From Turnera subulata (lineage: Eukaryota > Streptophyta > Magnoliopsida > Malpighiales > Passifloraceae), in assembly GCA_028386065.3 (NCBI GenBank), contig JAKUCV010004460.1:1-64000 (forward strand): a stretch of 64,000 nucleotides of DNA, written 5' to 3'. The position numbers were made by a program, and so were the translations under genes. A model generated the notes under the pieces. It had not been told where the DNA came from. It saw only the letters and a list, made by a program, of their open reading frames with translations, and did no database searches. Position 1 is the stretch's first letter, and the number at the start of each line of letters is the position of its first letter. Shown one piece after another: positions 1 through 9,658 of the stretch.

Positions 1-300
1 CTTTAGATGATCAAGAAACTCTCGGCCTAAGTATTCACCTCCTCGATCTTATCGAAGTATCTTAATACTTTTCCGAGTCGATTCTGTACTTCATTCTTGA
101 ATTCTTTGAACTTTTCAAAGGATTCCGACTTGTGTCTCATTAGATACACATAGCCGTATCTACTGAAGTCATCAGTAAATGTAATGAAGTATTGAAAAAA
201 ACCTCTAGCCTGTGTAGACATAGGTCCGCATACATCAATATGTATTAGACCTAGAACCTCTCTTAGGCTCTTCACCTTTACCCGTAAAGGAAACCTCAGT
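1..300 (-). pseudogene. copia integrase fragment (copy A)
   Basis: A minus-strand frame (27-275) reads through the start of an integrase catalytic core, including GLIHIDVCGPM, FQYFITFTDDFSRYGYVYLM and the KFKEFKNEVQ helix. It matches the integrase at 36981-38099 almost residue for residue. The core is cut by the window start and shows a frame change near 60, where the second catalytic Asp region should follow. It would have joined element DNA to the genome. Non-functional here. Confidence 0.85.
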
Positions 301-880
301 CATTTTGCCTAATAAACATGACTCATATGTCTCATATGATTCAAAATCAAGTGAGTCTAAAATCCAACTTTATGGAGTTTAGGAATAGGAGTCTCGTTTA
401 TATGGCCCAAACGACTATGCCAGAGATAGGTTTCACTAGAATCATTCATTCTAACCTTCTTCGTATTAACGTTATAGACAGGCGTTTACAGTTTTAGAAC
501 ATGCAAACCATCGTTAAAAATGCACCATCATAATCAATTTCTTTGAAATAAATAGAACAACAATTGTTCTTTATTATCAATGAAAAACTTTTCTTGTCCA
601 TACAAGATACAGAAATTAAATTCCTGCTTATGGTAGGCACATAATAACAATTGTCCAGTTCTAAAACCAAACCATTCGGTAAGGATAGATAGAAAGTCCC
701 TACGGCTAATGTAGCAATTCTTGCTCCAATTTCGAGGCATAGGTCTATCTCATCCTTAGCCATTCTCCCACTCTTTCTCAGTTCCTTAACACTTCTACAA
801 ATGTGAGAACCACTTCTGGTATCTAATACCCATGAGGTAGATGTAGAGATATAAGCCTCTATAACAAAATACCTGAAGCG
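301..880 (-). pseudogene. copia protease and gag-pre-integrase remnant (copy A)
   Basis: The 494-763 segment encodes the gag-pre-integrase region (LPNGLVLELDNCYYVP, RNLISVSCMDKK), parallel to the second copy near 37800-38060. Upstream in the element's sense, around 800-840, the sequence translates to a protease-like WVLDTRSGSHIC, where a D-T/S-G active site is expected; the Gly is replaced by Arg. Frames between the pieces are shifted. This is a decayed polyprotein segment. Confidence 0.75.
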
Positions 881-884
881 GAAG

Positions 885-1545
885 TCTCACTTCCCTTCTG
901 CTTCTTTACCTCTTCAAGATAAACAAGGCAGTTGCGTTTCTAATGGCCTGGTTTGTTGCAACGGAAACAATTTCCTTCTTTGCAACACCACCCATGGGTT
1001 TCAGCACATGAGAATAAGAAGATGCACATTGCACCAAAACTTTTGGTACATTTCTTCTTTTTCTCTAACTTTGCTTTATCCTTTCCTTTTCAAAGGAAAA
1101 CAAGACCCTCAAGGCTCTCAATGTATCTAAACATCTTGAGCACATGAGGTCTAACGGGTGATAACTCAGCCATTTTGCATTGGAACAATGCCTTAGAGGT
1201 CTCGTACCTCCCATGCCTTTGCTTGCTCTCCTCAGAGCATTTTCAGGTGTTCGATCATATCGAACGCCCACATGTTCTCATCATGCTTCTGAAGCTCAGA
1301 GTCTATGGCAATTAGCATAAGGCATGCAACATCCAATGCATCATCAACATGCTTCTCGCAAGCATCTACTTCTGCCTTAGAAGCATTAGGCGCCAATTCA
1401 TTAAGAACAGGCCCTTCAAGGACATACAAATTTTCTTGTTTGAAGACTATCCTGAAAATGTGATGCAACTCTAGGAAACTATTCCTATTCAGCTTGTCCT
1501 ACTCAAGGACCAATCGCAATGATAAGTGCTAGTGTTTTATGCCAT
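885..1545 (-). pseudogene. copia gag remnant (copy A)
   Basis: Minus-strand frames (1232-1468 and 1065-1271) match the gag of the second copy (38312-39029): YVLEGPVLNELAPNASKAEV, then DALDVACLMLIAIDSELQKH and FDMIEHLKML. Near 1545 the start reads Met-Ala-stop, while the second copy has Met-Ala-Glu, so the copy A start context carries a nonsense change. Gag would form the particle shell. Several frame changes make it dead. Confidence 0.8.
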
Positions 1546-2112
1546 GGTAATTCTACAACAATGAACAACTCACACAAATAATAGTCATGCATACAAATCA
1601 TTTAATAAGGAATTCTATTAAATGTGCTCCTACTACATAAATCAAGACAATTATATAAGTAGGCCAAGATCCATATTTCACTACAACATAAGTCAGCGAG
1701 GGCTGATCACCTACATCATAGCTATTTAGGTAGACAAGTCTTGTCAATTACATCTCTATGTAACTCTTGGATAGTTAAGTGAACAACACCTTGTCCAAGT
1801 CTATCTTATAGACATTGCTCAACCCTTGCCTCTAGGTCCTTAATTCTATTAAGATAACCTAGTTAAGTCCATACCCACAATAAGCAGTCGAGATATTACA
1901 ATTATCCACTCGCACCTTCCTAGGATAAACATTGGCACCTTGCTAGGGCAAAACCTACCAATTGTTGATCTTAGGCTTGATGAGTGCTTATCATGGAAGG
2001 CAACTAAGAACTTAATATTTTACATCAACATATAATTCCAACACATCACATGCTTGTTCTTGATAAATCATACATTGATGTCATGTAAGTTTGGAAACCA
2101 AAATTACATGTG

Positions 2113-2970
2113 AACATCGATGTTCAACTTGTAACATCGATGTTGTGAGAATCTGATTCTCTCCAACTACTTGGCAGTAGCTCAATAACATCGATGTTCA
2201 ACTCTTAAACATCGATGTTGTTAAGATTCTTGAACTCCAAACTATTTGGCAGTAGCTCAATAACATCGATGTTGAACTTTCAAACATCGATGTTGTTGAG
2301 ATTCTGAAAGTTTAAGATTTTGGCAGTACTCAGTATTTCGGCCATATCCAGAGCTGTAGAGCTCGGATTTGTGCAAACTTGGTGTCCCTGGAAAGCTAAG
2401 AAGTAGGGCTACAACTTTGCTGTTCAGGCCAGACACCAATTCGGCCTCCTTCTGCCCCAAATTTGCTGTTGAATTCGCTGCAGTCCACAACATCGATGTT
2501 GAACCCTTCAACATCGATGTTTGGAGTAGCTGAACTTCAAACCATTTGGCAGTAGCTCAAAAACATCGATGTTGGACATTAAAACATCGATGTTTTGAGT
2601 ACTTGAAAGTTCAATATCTTGGCAGTAGCATTATAACATCGATGTTTAACATTTAAACATCGATGTTTGGGTCCTGGAACTCAAGAACATCGATGTTGAC
2701 ACTCAAACATCGATGTTGTTGGAGCTCTGGAACTCAAACCAATTTGGCCGAGCTCAAATAACATCGATGTTTAACACTTAAACATCGATGTTGTTGAGTG
2801 GTTGCATGAGAACATCGATGTTGGTCACACAACATCGATGTTGTTGTGATTCGGCCGAGGCACACTTCATCAAAACATCGATGTTTGTCTCACAACATCG
2901 ATGTTATGAAGATTCTGCCAAGGCCAATCCTCATGCCAACATCGATGTTTGTCACACCAACATCGATGTT
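2113..2970. repeat. array of 11 paired 12-bp palindromes (AACATCGATGTT)
   Basis: AACATCGATGTT, a perfect palindrome, occurs 22 times in about 860 bp, always as two copies separated by 8 or 9 bases. Centres within a pair are therefore 20 or 21 bp apart, which is two turns of B-DNA. Pairs start near 2113, 2187, 2262, 2489, 2562, 2635, 2686, 2760, 2811, 2874 and 2938. Between pairs lie degenerate units such as TTGGCAGTAGCTCAA. The array sits in the leader of a copia remnant, between its primer site and gag. The second copy of the family has a single AACATCGATGTT (39888-39899) at the same place. Confidence 0.95.
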
Positions 2971-3411
2971 ATGGCCTAAACTTGCTTGAACGACAATCGT
3001 TCGATACACAAACCGACACTCGGTTTTTCTTAGTCGAACCCTTCAACCTACTGCCATAAACATCTTGATTGATATCTCATACCAATCAAGTGCTTGTTGT
3101 CAAAACACTTTTGACAAATCAACCTCAACAACTTATGTATCACATATACACAATTGAAGACAATATGACATGATCATGCTTTATCACATAAAACATATCA
3201 TGCATATTTACTCAAAACATACCAAACATATGCACATATTTGCATGGCAAATCATATATACCAAAACAAACTCAGCATATCATTTGATAATACAAAACAA
3301 CAACATGTTCAAAATCACTTAGCATATCACATACACAAAATGATTCCTACACATGCTTGGATGATCATATCACATATGCATCACTTATACGGTTTAGAGC
3401 TTCACAAGAAG

Positions 3412-3423
3412 GCTCCGCTACCA
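3412..3423 (-). promoter_or_regulatory. copia primer binding site (copy A)
   Basis: On the minus strand, TGGTAGCGGAGC begins one base after the LTR end. It resembles the plant initiator-Met primer site TGGTATCAGAGC with two differences. The other copia elements in the window share the same variant. Confidence 0.7.
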
Positions 3424-3424
3424 C

Positions 3425-4956
3425 TGTAAGTTTCCCAAGAGCTATTATGACACTCATAATATGCACAACAAGCAGCGGAAGCAAGGGAAACAGACCAAGA
3501 ACCATGTGAAGCACGCAAAACCGAATAACAATTTTACATACCTTATGTGGTTGAGGTCTTTCACTCAACTGAAGTACGGAATCAGCAAGAGCAAGACAAC
3601 GGCCTGGCTCCTCTACGGTATCCACACGAACCGTGATCTTCCCGGAATCGTCACACGAAACCAAGAACGAGCACTCCCGGACTGATGTGCTAGCAGCAGT
3701 GAACCGGAAGCTATGTGTTTTGTGGTGTTTTGTTCTTTCTTCTTTCACAAAGAAGAAGAGGGTTGGGAGAGTGTTTTTGGGTGCTCTGAAACCTTGTGAG
3801 GGAGCTGAGGAAGTGAATAATCAGATCACACATACACACCACTCCCAAAGGTCCATTAGTGGAGGTAATGGCCAACACCTTGGCCCCAATACCACTATTA
3901 TTATGTCTTGACATAATAATGGTCCACTAATCCTTATCATCATGCACAGCACCTAAAGTGGCACTAAAGGGGCTCAATAATGCTGACATTCAGCAAACCA
4001 ACCACCCAAAAACGACCCTGGTTCAACCATGGTCCAACCACGGTCCAACCACACACCGGTCCAACCATGGTCCAACCACGGTTCAACCACCTGCCCGAAT
4101 CAACGGTTCTATGTGTGTGACCCTGTAGGCACTTGTAACGTCCGGCAATAATTGTAAAATTCTCATTTTACAATTATAAGCAAAGAGCGGCGTCTAGCAA
4201 CACATCATTGCTACCCGAACGACAAGATCAGTACTGATTCTCTATGCCTCGGAATATGTCATCGTCCCTTCGTCCCATTATCTAGATCAAACACGAGACA
4301 TGGAATATGTCAATCTCGTATATGTTTAATCTATGTTTCTTGATCCCCGAGTTAACTGTATAAAACGGATACCCGTGATATCACCATATCACCTAATCCG
4401 AGCATGGCCATGCATTTAACAGTTCAACTCTATCAAGAAACCATACGATAATATACCCGTTATATGGGTCGGACGAATCCCCTCTTGATCAATCAAAACC
4501 CACTACATACTCGGCATATACCCAATGATTACCCTTATGTCCACCCAGTTACGGATGACTAGGAATAATATCAAAGTACATGATTCATATGTTGGATACC
4601 TTGACGATCTCAGGTCGGAGGACAATTACATCTATAAGAACCACTAATGACATACATATAACGTTCCATGTAGGGTTCTTATGTGGGTCGGTCCAGTCCA
4701 CAAGTTCTCCAACTTGTACCCGTATGTAGAATTCATATCACATATGCAATTCTCAACATACGCTAGTCTTAATTTATTATTACAACCCATCCGTAATAAT
4801 AATCGACTAGGGACATTTAAGAATATGAAATATTCTAGGGTTATAAGTATGTGCAAGCATTTATCTCATAAACGATACTTATTGGAATAACCTTAATGTG
4901 TATACATGACAACAAATAATCATCCATGATTGGCTTTTGGGCATATTGCACTAACA
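3425..4956 (-). repeat. copia LTR (5' LTR of copy A, about 1.53 kb)
   Basis: Plus-strand ends are TGTAAG...ACTAACA, the same TG...CA ends as the LTR pair at 33822-35333 and 40404-41928, and the sequence aligns with both throughout. It contains small repeats of GGTCCAACCATGGTCCAACC type around 4005-4092, expanded compared with the other two LTRs. The coding-looking frames inside it are chance. Confidence 0.88.
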
Positions 4957-4959
4957 CGT

Positions 4960-5357
4960 TTGAAGGGTTCAGAAAGCTCTAGGGCCAGCCCATGTTTGCC
5001 TTCTACGAAGGTGATGTCCCCTTCTTCGTACTCCGCTTCATCTTCAAACTGCCAAGCGCCCCCTCACTCACCTGCCCCCGGACTGCCTTTAAAAAGCTCA
5101 TCGATGGCCAGTCGATGGAGGTGAGTTAGATTGGATGGGCGGGGAAGCATCGGGTAGATCTTCATCAACATGTGTGATATTATCATCCCCATCGAAGGCA
5201 TATCCACATCAATCACAGTCGATGGAGTAATAGTCTCTGGCTGCCTGACCTTCTTCGTCGCACGACTCTCTCCGTCCAGGGAGACTGGTTTTGGTTGCTC
5301 TGTATCCGGTGGCTCCGGCCCCGGTCGCTTGCTCATATCAAGATCCATCCAATACAA
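4960..5357 (-). pseudogene. LINE-like ORF1 N-terminal fragment
   Basis: A minus-strand frame (5064-5357) begins MDLDMSKRPGPEPP and runs through SLDGESRATKKVRQPE; after one stop the same frame continues as EDEAEYEEGDITFVEG up to the LTR junction at 4957. The charged start with an ATKKVR box resembles the beginning of plant LINE ORF1 (DUF4283-type) proteins. This is recognition from style and is not a firm domain match. It appears to be the target into which copia copy A inserted. It could instead be an unrelated short gene. Confidence 0.35.
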
Positions 5358-5695
5358 TATAATTTGTTTTTGCTTGATCCTCTTAACAATTGTGAACTTT
5401 TACTACGTGTCAATTTTTCCTTTTCGTTTTATTTAAAAAATTAATTTTTAATCATTAACCAATTTGGTGAAAAGATTAAGAAAAAGTACTATATCAGAGT
5501 ATATACTATTGGGACTTTATTATTCGAATTTGGATCTCTTTCCAAGAGAGAGCACTCACCACCGACACTTTTATCTAACAAAAAAACAAATATAAATGCA
5601 TATAAAGTCACAATTAGTGTGCCCATATCGCCACGTTAAGAATCCAATGCACTTTTGTTGGGTTTCACATTAGAACAAGCCCTAGCTAGCAATCC
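5358..5695. other. upstream region of the first F-box copy
   Basis: AT-rich sequence without a coding frame. Its last 40 bases (GGGTTTCACATTAGAACAAG, then the ATG) are shared with the upstream regions of the F-box copies at 9659 and 16845, so the duplications carried promoter-proximal DNA with them. Confidence 0.6.
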
Positions 5696-7824
5696 ATGTC
5701 TGCCGATGATCATCCAAAGGGCATAAAGCGCCTCGCTCTTTTACTGTCTCAATGTCTCGACCAACTCGAGAATGAAACAACCAGCAGCGCCACCACTACC
5801 TCCTCCTCTACTACGACGACGACGACCGCCACCACCACCAGCTTAAGTGATCTCCCTACCACCTCTTCCTCTGTTACCGCCACGACAACCACCACCACCA
5901 CAAGCACAAGCTTAAGTGATCTCCCCGACGATGTGCTCCTCCGCATACTTGGGTACCTTCCTAGCACCAGGCAGGCAATACAAGCCTCCTTAATCTCCCG
6001 TAGGTGGCGTAACCTCTGGCTTCGTCTCTCATCCATCCTCTTCCCTGTCCCTGATTTGGAAAGTGCAGTCCGTGTATGCCGTGAAAGAGTCCTAACTCTC
6101 CACCCGCAACAGTCTCTAAAGGAGTCAGCCCAACAAAAGTTCATCCACAGAGCCCTAGCTTCACGCCCCCCAGAGTCTCCCCAACTCAAAAGGTTTTATG
6201 TTCAATATTACTGTCATTCTCTTGATAATCCACAGAAAATATTAGGGTCACATCAAAGAAAACATCCACTGGGAATTCGTGACTTGTAATCTTGGGTGTG
6301 TTATGCGATTAACCATGGCGTCCAAGAACTAGAGATCGATTGTAATGGTCTTCGTTATTTTGATTTCCTAGCTGGACTTTCCCTTGAAAATAGTAGCATT
6401 AAGGATTTGAGGATCACTATACGTCATAGTTATCTTCGACATAGTCACCAGCCTATCAAATCCCTCACATCCTTGCAATTATCACAAGTCCGTTTTGATG
6501 ATTGCGATGTGAATGATATTCTTTCCCTCTGCGAGAATTTGGAAAGCCTTTCCCTTGAAGATTTTGATCTGAACTACTCAGTTTCGGTTATTAAGATTCA
6601 TTTACCTAAGCTTAAGAAGCTGAACCTTGGCTTGTATAATGGCTATTGCAAGTCTCTCGTGATTGATTGCCCAAACCTTACTTCACTGGTGATGGATCAT
6701 TTTAGTTGTGGGGCTAAAAGGATTGATTTTAAGAACGTGTCAAGCCTGGAGGAGGCAAGAATCTACTTCTCGAGTTGGGACTATAAGCAGTGGCGAATGG
6801 TCATCAAGTCAGTTGCCCATGTGAAGCATCTCTCTACATGGTTTAAGGTACTATTTTTCTTTCATGTACTTAATTTGCATAGTGGTTGGAGCTATATTAG
6901 TTGTTTTGAATAATTATATTGTTTTCTATCAAAGAAAATTTTTGTGAATGTTTGCTTTTGTGCTTGCATAGTTTGAACCAAAGGACCTGCCAAACCTAAA
7001 CCACTTTAAAAGGCCTCTTTGGAACCTCAAGCACCTGGAAATACAAACAGGCTACTCCAAGTTAGAAGTTCTTGCAATGGCTTCATTCCTCCAACTTTTG
7101 CCCAACTTGGAGATGTTGATCCTGGAACCTTTTCGCATAGTAAGGAAGCAATATGTAAGTACTTTCTCTCATACTATGTTGATGTTTTCCGCTCTCTGCA
7201 TTCCTTAATTTCTTTTGGGTGTATTTGGAACGGCTTAAAATCAATTTAATGAAACACTAAGGAAAGAACAAAGACGAAAGGTAGCAACTCCTAAGCTATC
7301 ATGTGACAGAAATATAGGTATGCGTATGCCCCATTGCAGAACACCAACCATCCATCTGCTGCCACATTCACGAGCAAGAGATGGGGTGTGGACATGTTGA
7401 GAGCTTTTTTTGCATATTTCTCGATTTTTTTTCGATGCATTGATGTTTAATTTTCTGGTCACTCTCTTTCCCTTCCAGTGTGGTTACAATTCATATCATC
7501 CAGAGCCAAAATGGGAAGCAAGTGAAATGGAGCCAGTTTTAAAGAAACCAATCCATCTTCAGCTACCCAGTCTGAAACTAGTTAAAATTAAAAGATTTTA
7601 TGCGGAGCACCGAGGAGGTAATTTTCATCTCGTATCTACTATTGCATGGAGATGCACTAGAACAGATCCTTCTCGAAAGTCCATCGAAGGAGGGAAGTTC
7701 CCCAGTTCAACCAATTGTCTTGCATAGGCAACTTAGCCTGTTGGGGGTACTCAATGGTGATGATATGAAAAAAATCAAGCTGGGGGTAGTAAATGGTGAA
7801 ATTATCATTTCTGGTACCAATTAA
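5696..7824 (+). pseudogene. F-box/LRR/FBD gene, inactivated (copy 1)
   Basis: Same plan as the intact copy at 9659: exons about 5696-6847, 6972-7154 and 7479-7824. It encodes a Thr-rich N-terminus, an F-box (LPDDVLLRILGYLPS...LISRRWRNLW), LRR-type repeats and an FBD tail. Two lesions are visible. At 6288-6290 a TAA stands where the paralogue has GAA (DL-stop-SWV against DLESWV), with the frame open on both sides. In the last exon the frame shifts near 7600, where KRFYAEHRGG replaces the paralogue's QTTEEAIFISY; the correct frame resumes as STEEVIFISYLLLHG and ends at 7824. The Thr-rich linker carries a partial duplication, so SLSDLP occurs twice. The family forms the substrate-binding part of SCF ubiquitin ligases; this copy would give at most a 197-residue F-box stub. 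Confidence 0.88.
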
Positions 7825-8049
7825 TCCATATTTACATCTTCCCATATTCGAAGTGCAATGTCATGCACATGAGTTTTTTTTTTATGCACATGAGTTACAA
7901 TTTCTACATGTATTGTTTATTTTTGCCCAACCTCAAGTCTTGTAGTATGTGAACTTTTTTCGTTGAATCCATATGCATGTCATGCTTTCCTAAATTTTCT
8001 GTTCCATCAATACTCTCTTTTCCTTCTTGTATTGTGGATCTTCCCAACC
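7825..8049. other. spacer with a poly(T) micro-insertion
   Basis: AT-rich spacer. At 7863-7896 ATGCACATGAGTT is directly repeated on either side of a run of T. No gene seen. Confidence 0.6.
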
Positions 8050-9245
8050 AGAACGGGAAGAATGTGAGAACTGAACAATTTACCAATCCACACCTTCAGC
8101 TACCCAGCACTTTTAGAATGTTGGGCAGACCACTAACGAGGCAGCAATTTTCATTTCATATCTGATATTTAATGGAGATGCATTAGAAAGTTCCTTTACA
8201 GGGACGCTTCGCAAATTGACCAGTTCTTTTGCATAGACATATAAAATTTAACCTGTTGAAGGCCCTTAGTGAAGATATAAGAACAGAATCTAGCTCAGGG
8301 TAGTCAATGGTGAAAGTTTTTTTTTTTTTTTGATGCTAACGAGATTTTTATTGATATAAGAACAAATGTACAAGAATGAAAGGGACAACATCTGATACAT
8401 ACAAAGCGGACAACAAGGAAAGAAAAAGGATTCTCAGGGCAGAGCACGAAAAAGCGCGATCAGTACTTCAGACCATGCCAATTTCTTCAAAGTTTCTGCT
8501 GTACAAATAACCTGGGAAGCACTAAATGGGAAATCAGGTTGAAGAGTTTTAATCCAAGAAGTGGCATGTGCTAAAATAAGGTCCACAAGGCGACCAGGGG
8601 ATGTGGAGATGTTGGAGAAGACCCTTCTATTTCGTTCCAGCCAAATGGACCAGAGAGCCGCATAACTGATGATAATCCAAGAAGAACGGTTACAGTTTCG
8701 TGGGGATAATTGAGGCCACTGTGATAAGAATTGATTGAGGGAGGAAGGAGGGCACCATTGAATGCCCCACCTTCTGCAAATTGAACCCCAAATCTTACAT
8801 GTGACCGGACAATGTATAAGCAGATGATCTCTTGACTCCAAGTTACAAAGACAGAGTGGACACATCGAATCTGCAAGGGAAATAATCCCACGGTACCTGA
8901 GCACATCTTTTGTATGGATTCCATCGTTGAGAGCTAGCCGAAGCCAGCATTGGACCTTAAATGGGGTGAAGGAATGCCATACAAAATGAATAGAACGTTG
9001 GAGAGGAAACCAATTTGAGGTTGAAGATTGAGGCTGCTGCAATTGGGAATAAATAAAGCATTTCCCCTCGTGGACAGAGTATTTACCATTACGGGCTGAT
9101 TTCCACAACCAGCAGTCTGGGTTGAGAGGTTGAAAATGAATGGCAGCAATGTCCTTCTGGATGGAATCGATCTGCTGGAATTCCCAATCCCACAAAGGTC
9201 TTCCCCAAGATGGTGAAAGTATTTTCTCTGTTCCCAATCAAAAAC
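8050..9245 (+). pseudogene. FBD last-exon shred, split by a LINE
   Basis: Around 8079-8240 the sequence still translates, with breaks, to QFTNPHLQLPS, AAIFISYLIFNGDALE and similar pieces of the FBD exon. The end of the gene (a GTCAATGGTGAAAG... stretch like the last codons of copies 1 and 2) is cut at 8317 by a LINE and resumes after 9209. It is what remains of a further family member, with no F-box exon left. Confidence 0.7.
8318..9209 (-). mobile_element. 5'-truncated LINE with 11-bp target duplication
   Basis: Poly(T) at the left end is the poly(A) tail of a minus-strand insertion. ATGGTGAAAGT occurs at 8307-8317 and again at 9210-9220 as the target-site duplication. The coding part (8434 to about 9209) is the C-terminal zinc-binding region of LINE reverse transcriptase (zf-RVT): FKVQCWLRLALNDGIHTKD, then CPLCLCNLESRDHLLIHC with the Cys/His pattern, then WSIWLERNRRVF. 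Endonuclease and polymerase domains are absent, as expected for premature end of target-primed reverse transcription. The frame is open, so it may be fairly young. Confidence 0.92.
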
Positions 9246-9658
9246 TATATATATAGTTTTCATCTTTGGAAGAATGAATTAAAGTTTATTGATAACATGA
9301 ATTGCAATTTCTTAAGCAATGCTGTACAGTTGGTTTATTAAAAATTAAAATGGTTAAAGTTAGAGCTCGAATGATAAACGAATGGGTCGATCATAGTTTG
9401 ATTTAATTCGTTTTTTTTTTATGCTAAGTTTGATTTAATTCGTCAGTTAAACCTCGAGCTCGATTGGTAAATGAATAGCTAGATCTTGATTAAACTCGTT
9501 AAAGCTGTTTATATTTGTGCTCAAGGTGAAGTCTTGGCTTCGAATCCCAAATCCAACATCAGTGTAGGAAACAAAAACCCAATGTAATGGGCAAAAAAAA
9601 AAAATTATCAAAAAAATGGGGCAAACATTCTAGGGTTTCACTTAGAACAAGCCAAGGC
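9246..9658. other. upstream region of the intact F-box copy 2
   Basis: AT-rich. It contains the micro-insertion at 9395-9442 (see findings). The last 35 bases (TAGGGTTTCACTTAGAACAAG and on) are shared with copies 1 and 3. An upstream in-frame ATG at 9587 lies in an A-rich run and is not conserved, so the start at 9659 is preferred. Confidence 0.6.

Larger units (their letters stand above)
1..4956 (-). mobile_element. Ty1/copia element, 5' half only (copy A), cut by window edge
   Basis: Reading on the minus strand, this is LTR (3425-4956), primer site, long leader, gag, protease, pre-integrase and the start of integrase; the rest lies outside the window. The same order and sequence recur in the complete element at 33822-41928, which identifies it. 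All coding parts are broken into short frames, so it is an old, dead copy. Its leader (about 1500-3424) contains the paired-palindrome array, which the other copy lacks. The LTR end falls directly against a LINE-like coding fragment, so the element probably inserted there. The left LTR needed to confirm a target duplication is not in the window. Confidence 0.9.

Noticed and set aside
2113..2970. CRISPR-like array
   Set aside because: Short palindromes with irregular unit lengths inside a plant copia leader; no equal-size unique spacers and no cas genes. The genome is eukaryotic.
5749..6189. Long minus-strand frame opposite F-box copy 1
   Set aside because: It is the antisense of the Thr-rich linker and F-box, with Val runs from ACC codons; similar shadows occur opposite the other copies.
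8340..9209. Host gene with a zinc-binding domain
   Set aside because: Matches the LINE zf-RVT end and has a poly(A) tail and target duplication, so it is transposon sequence.
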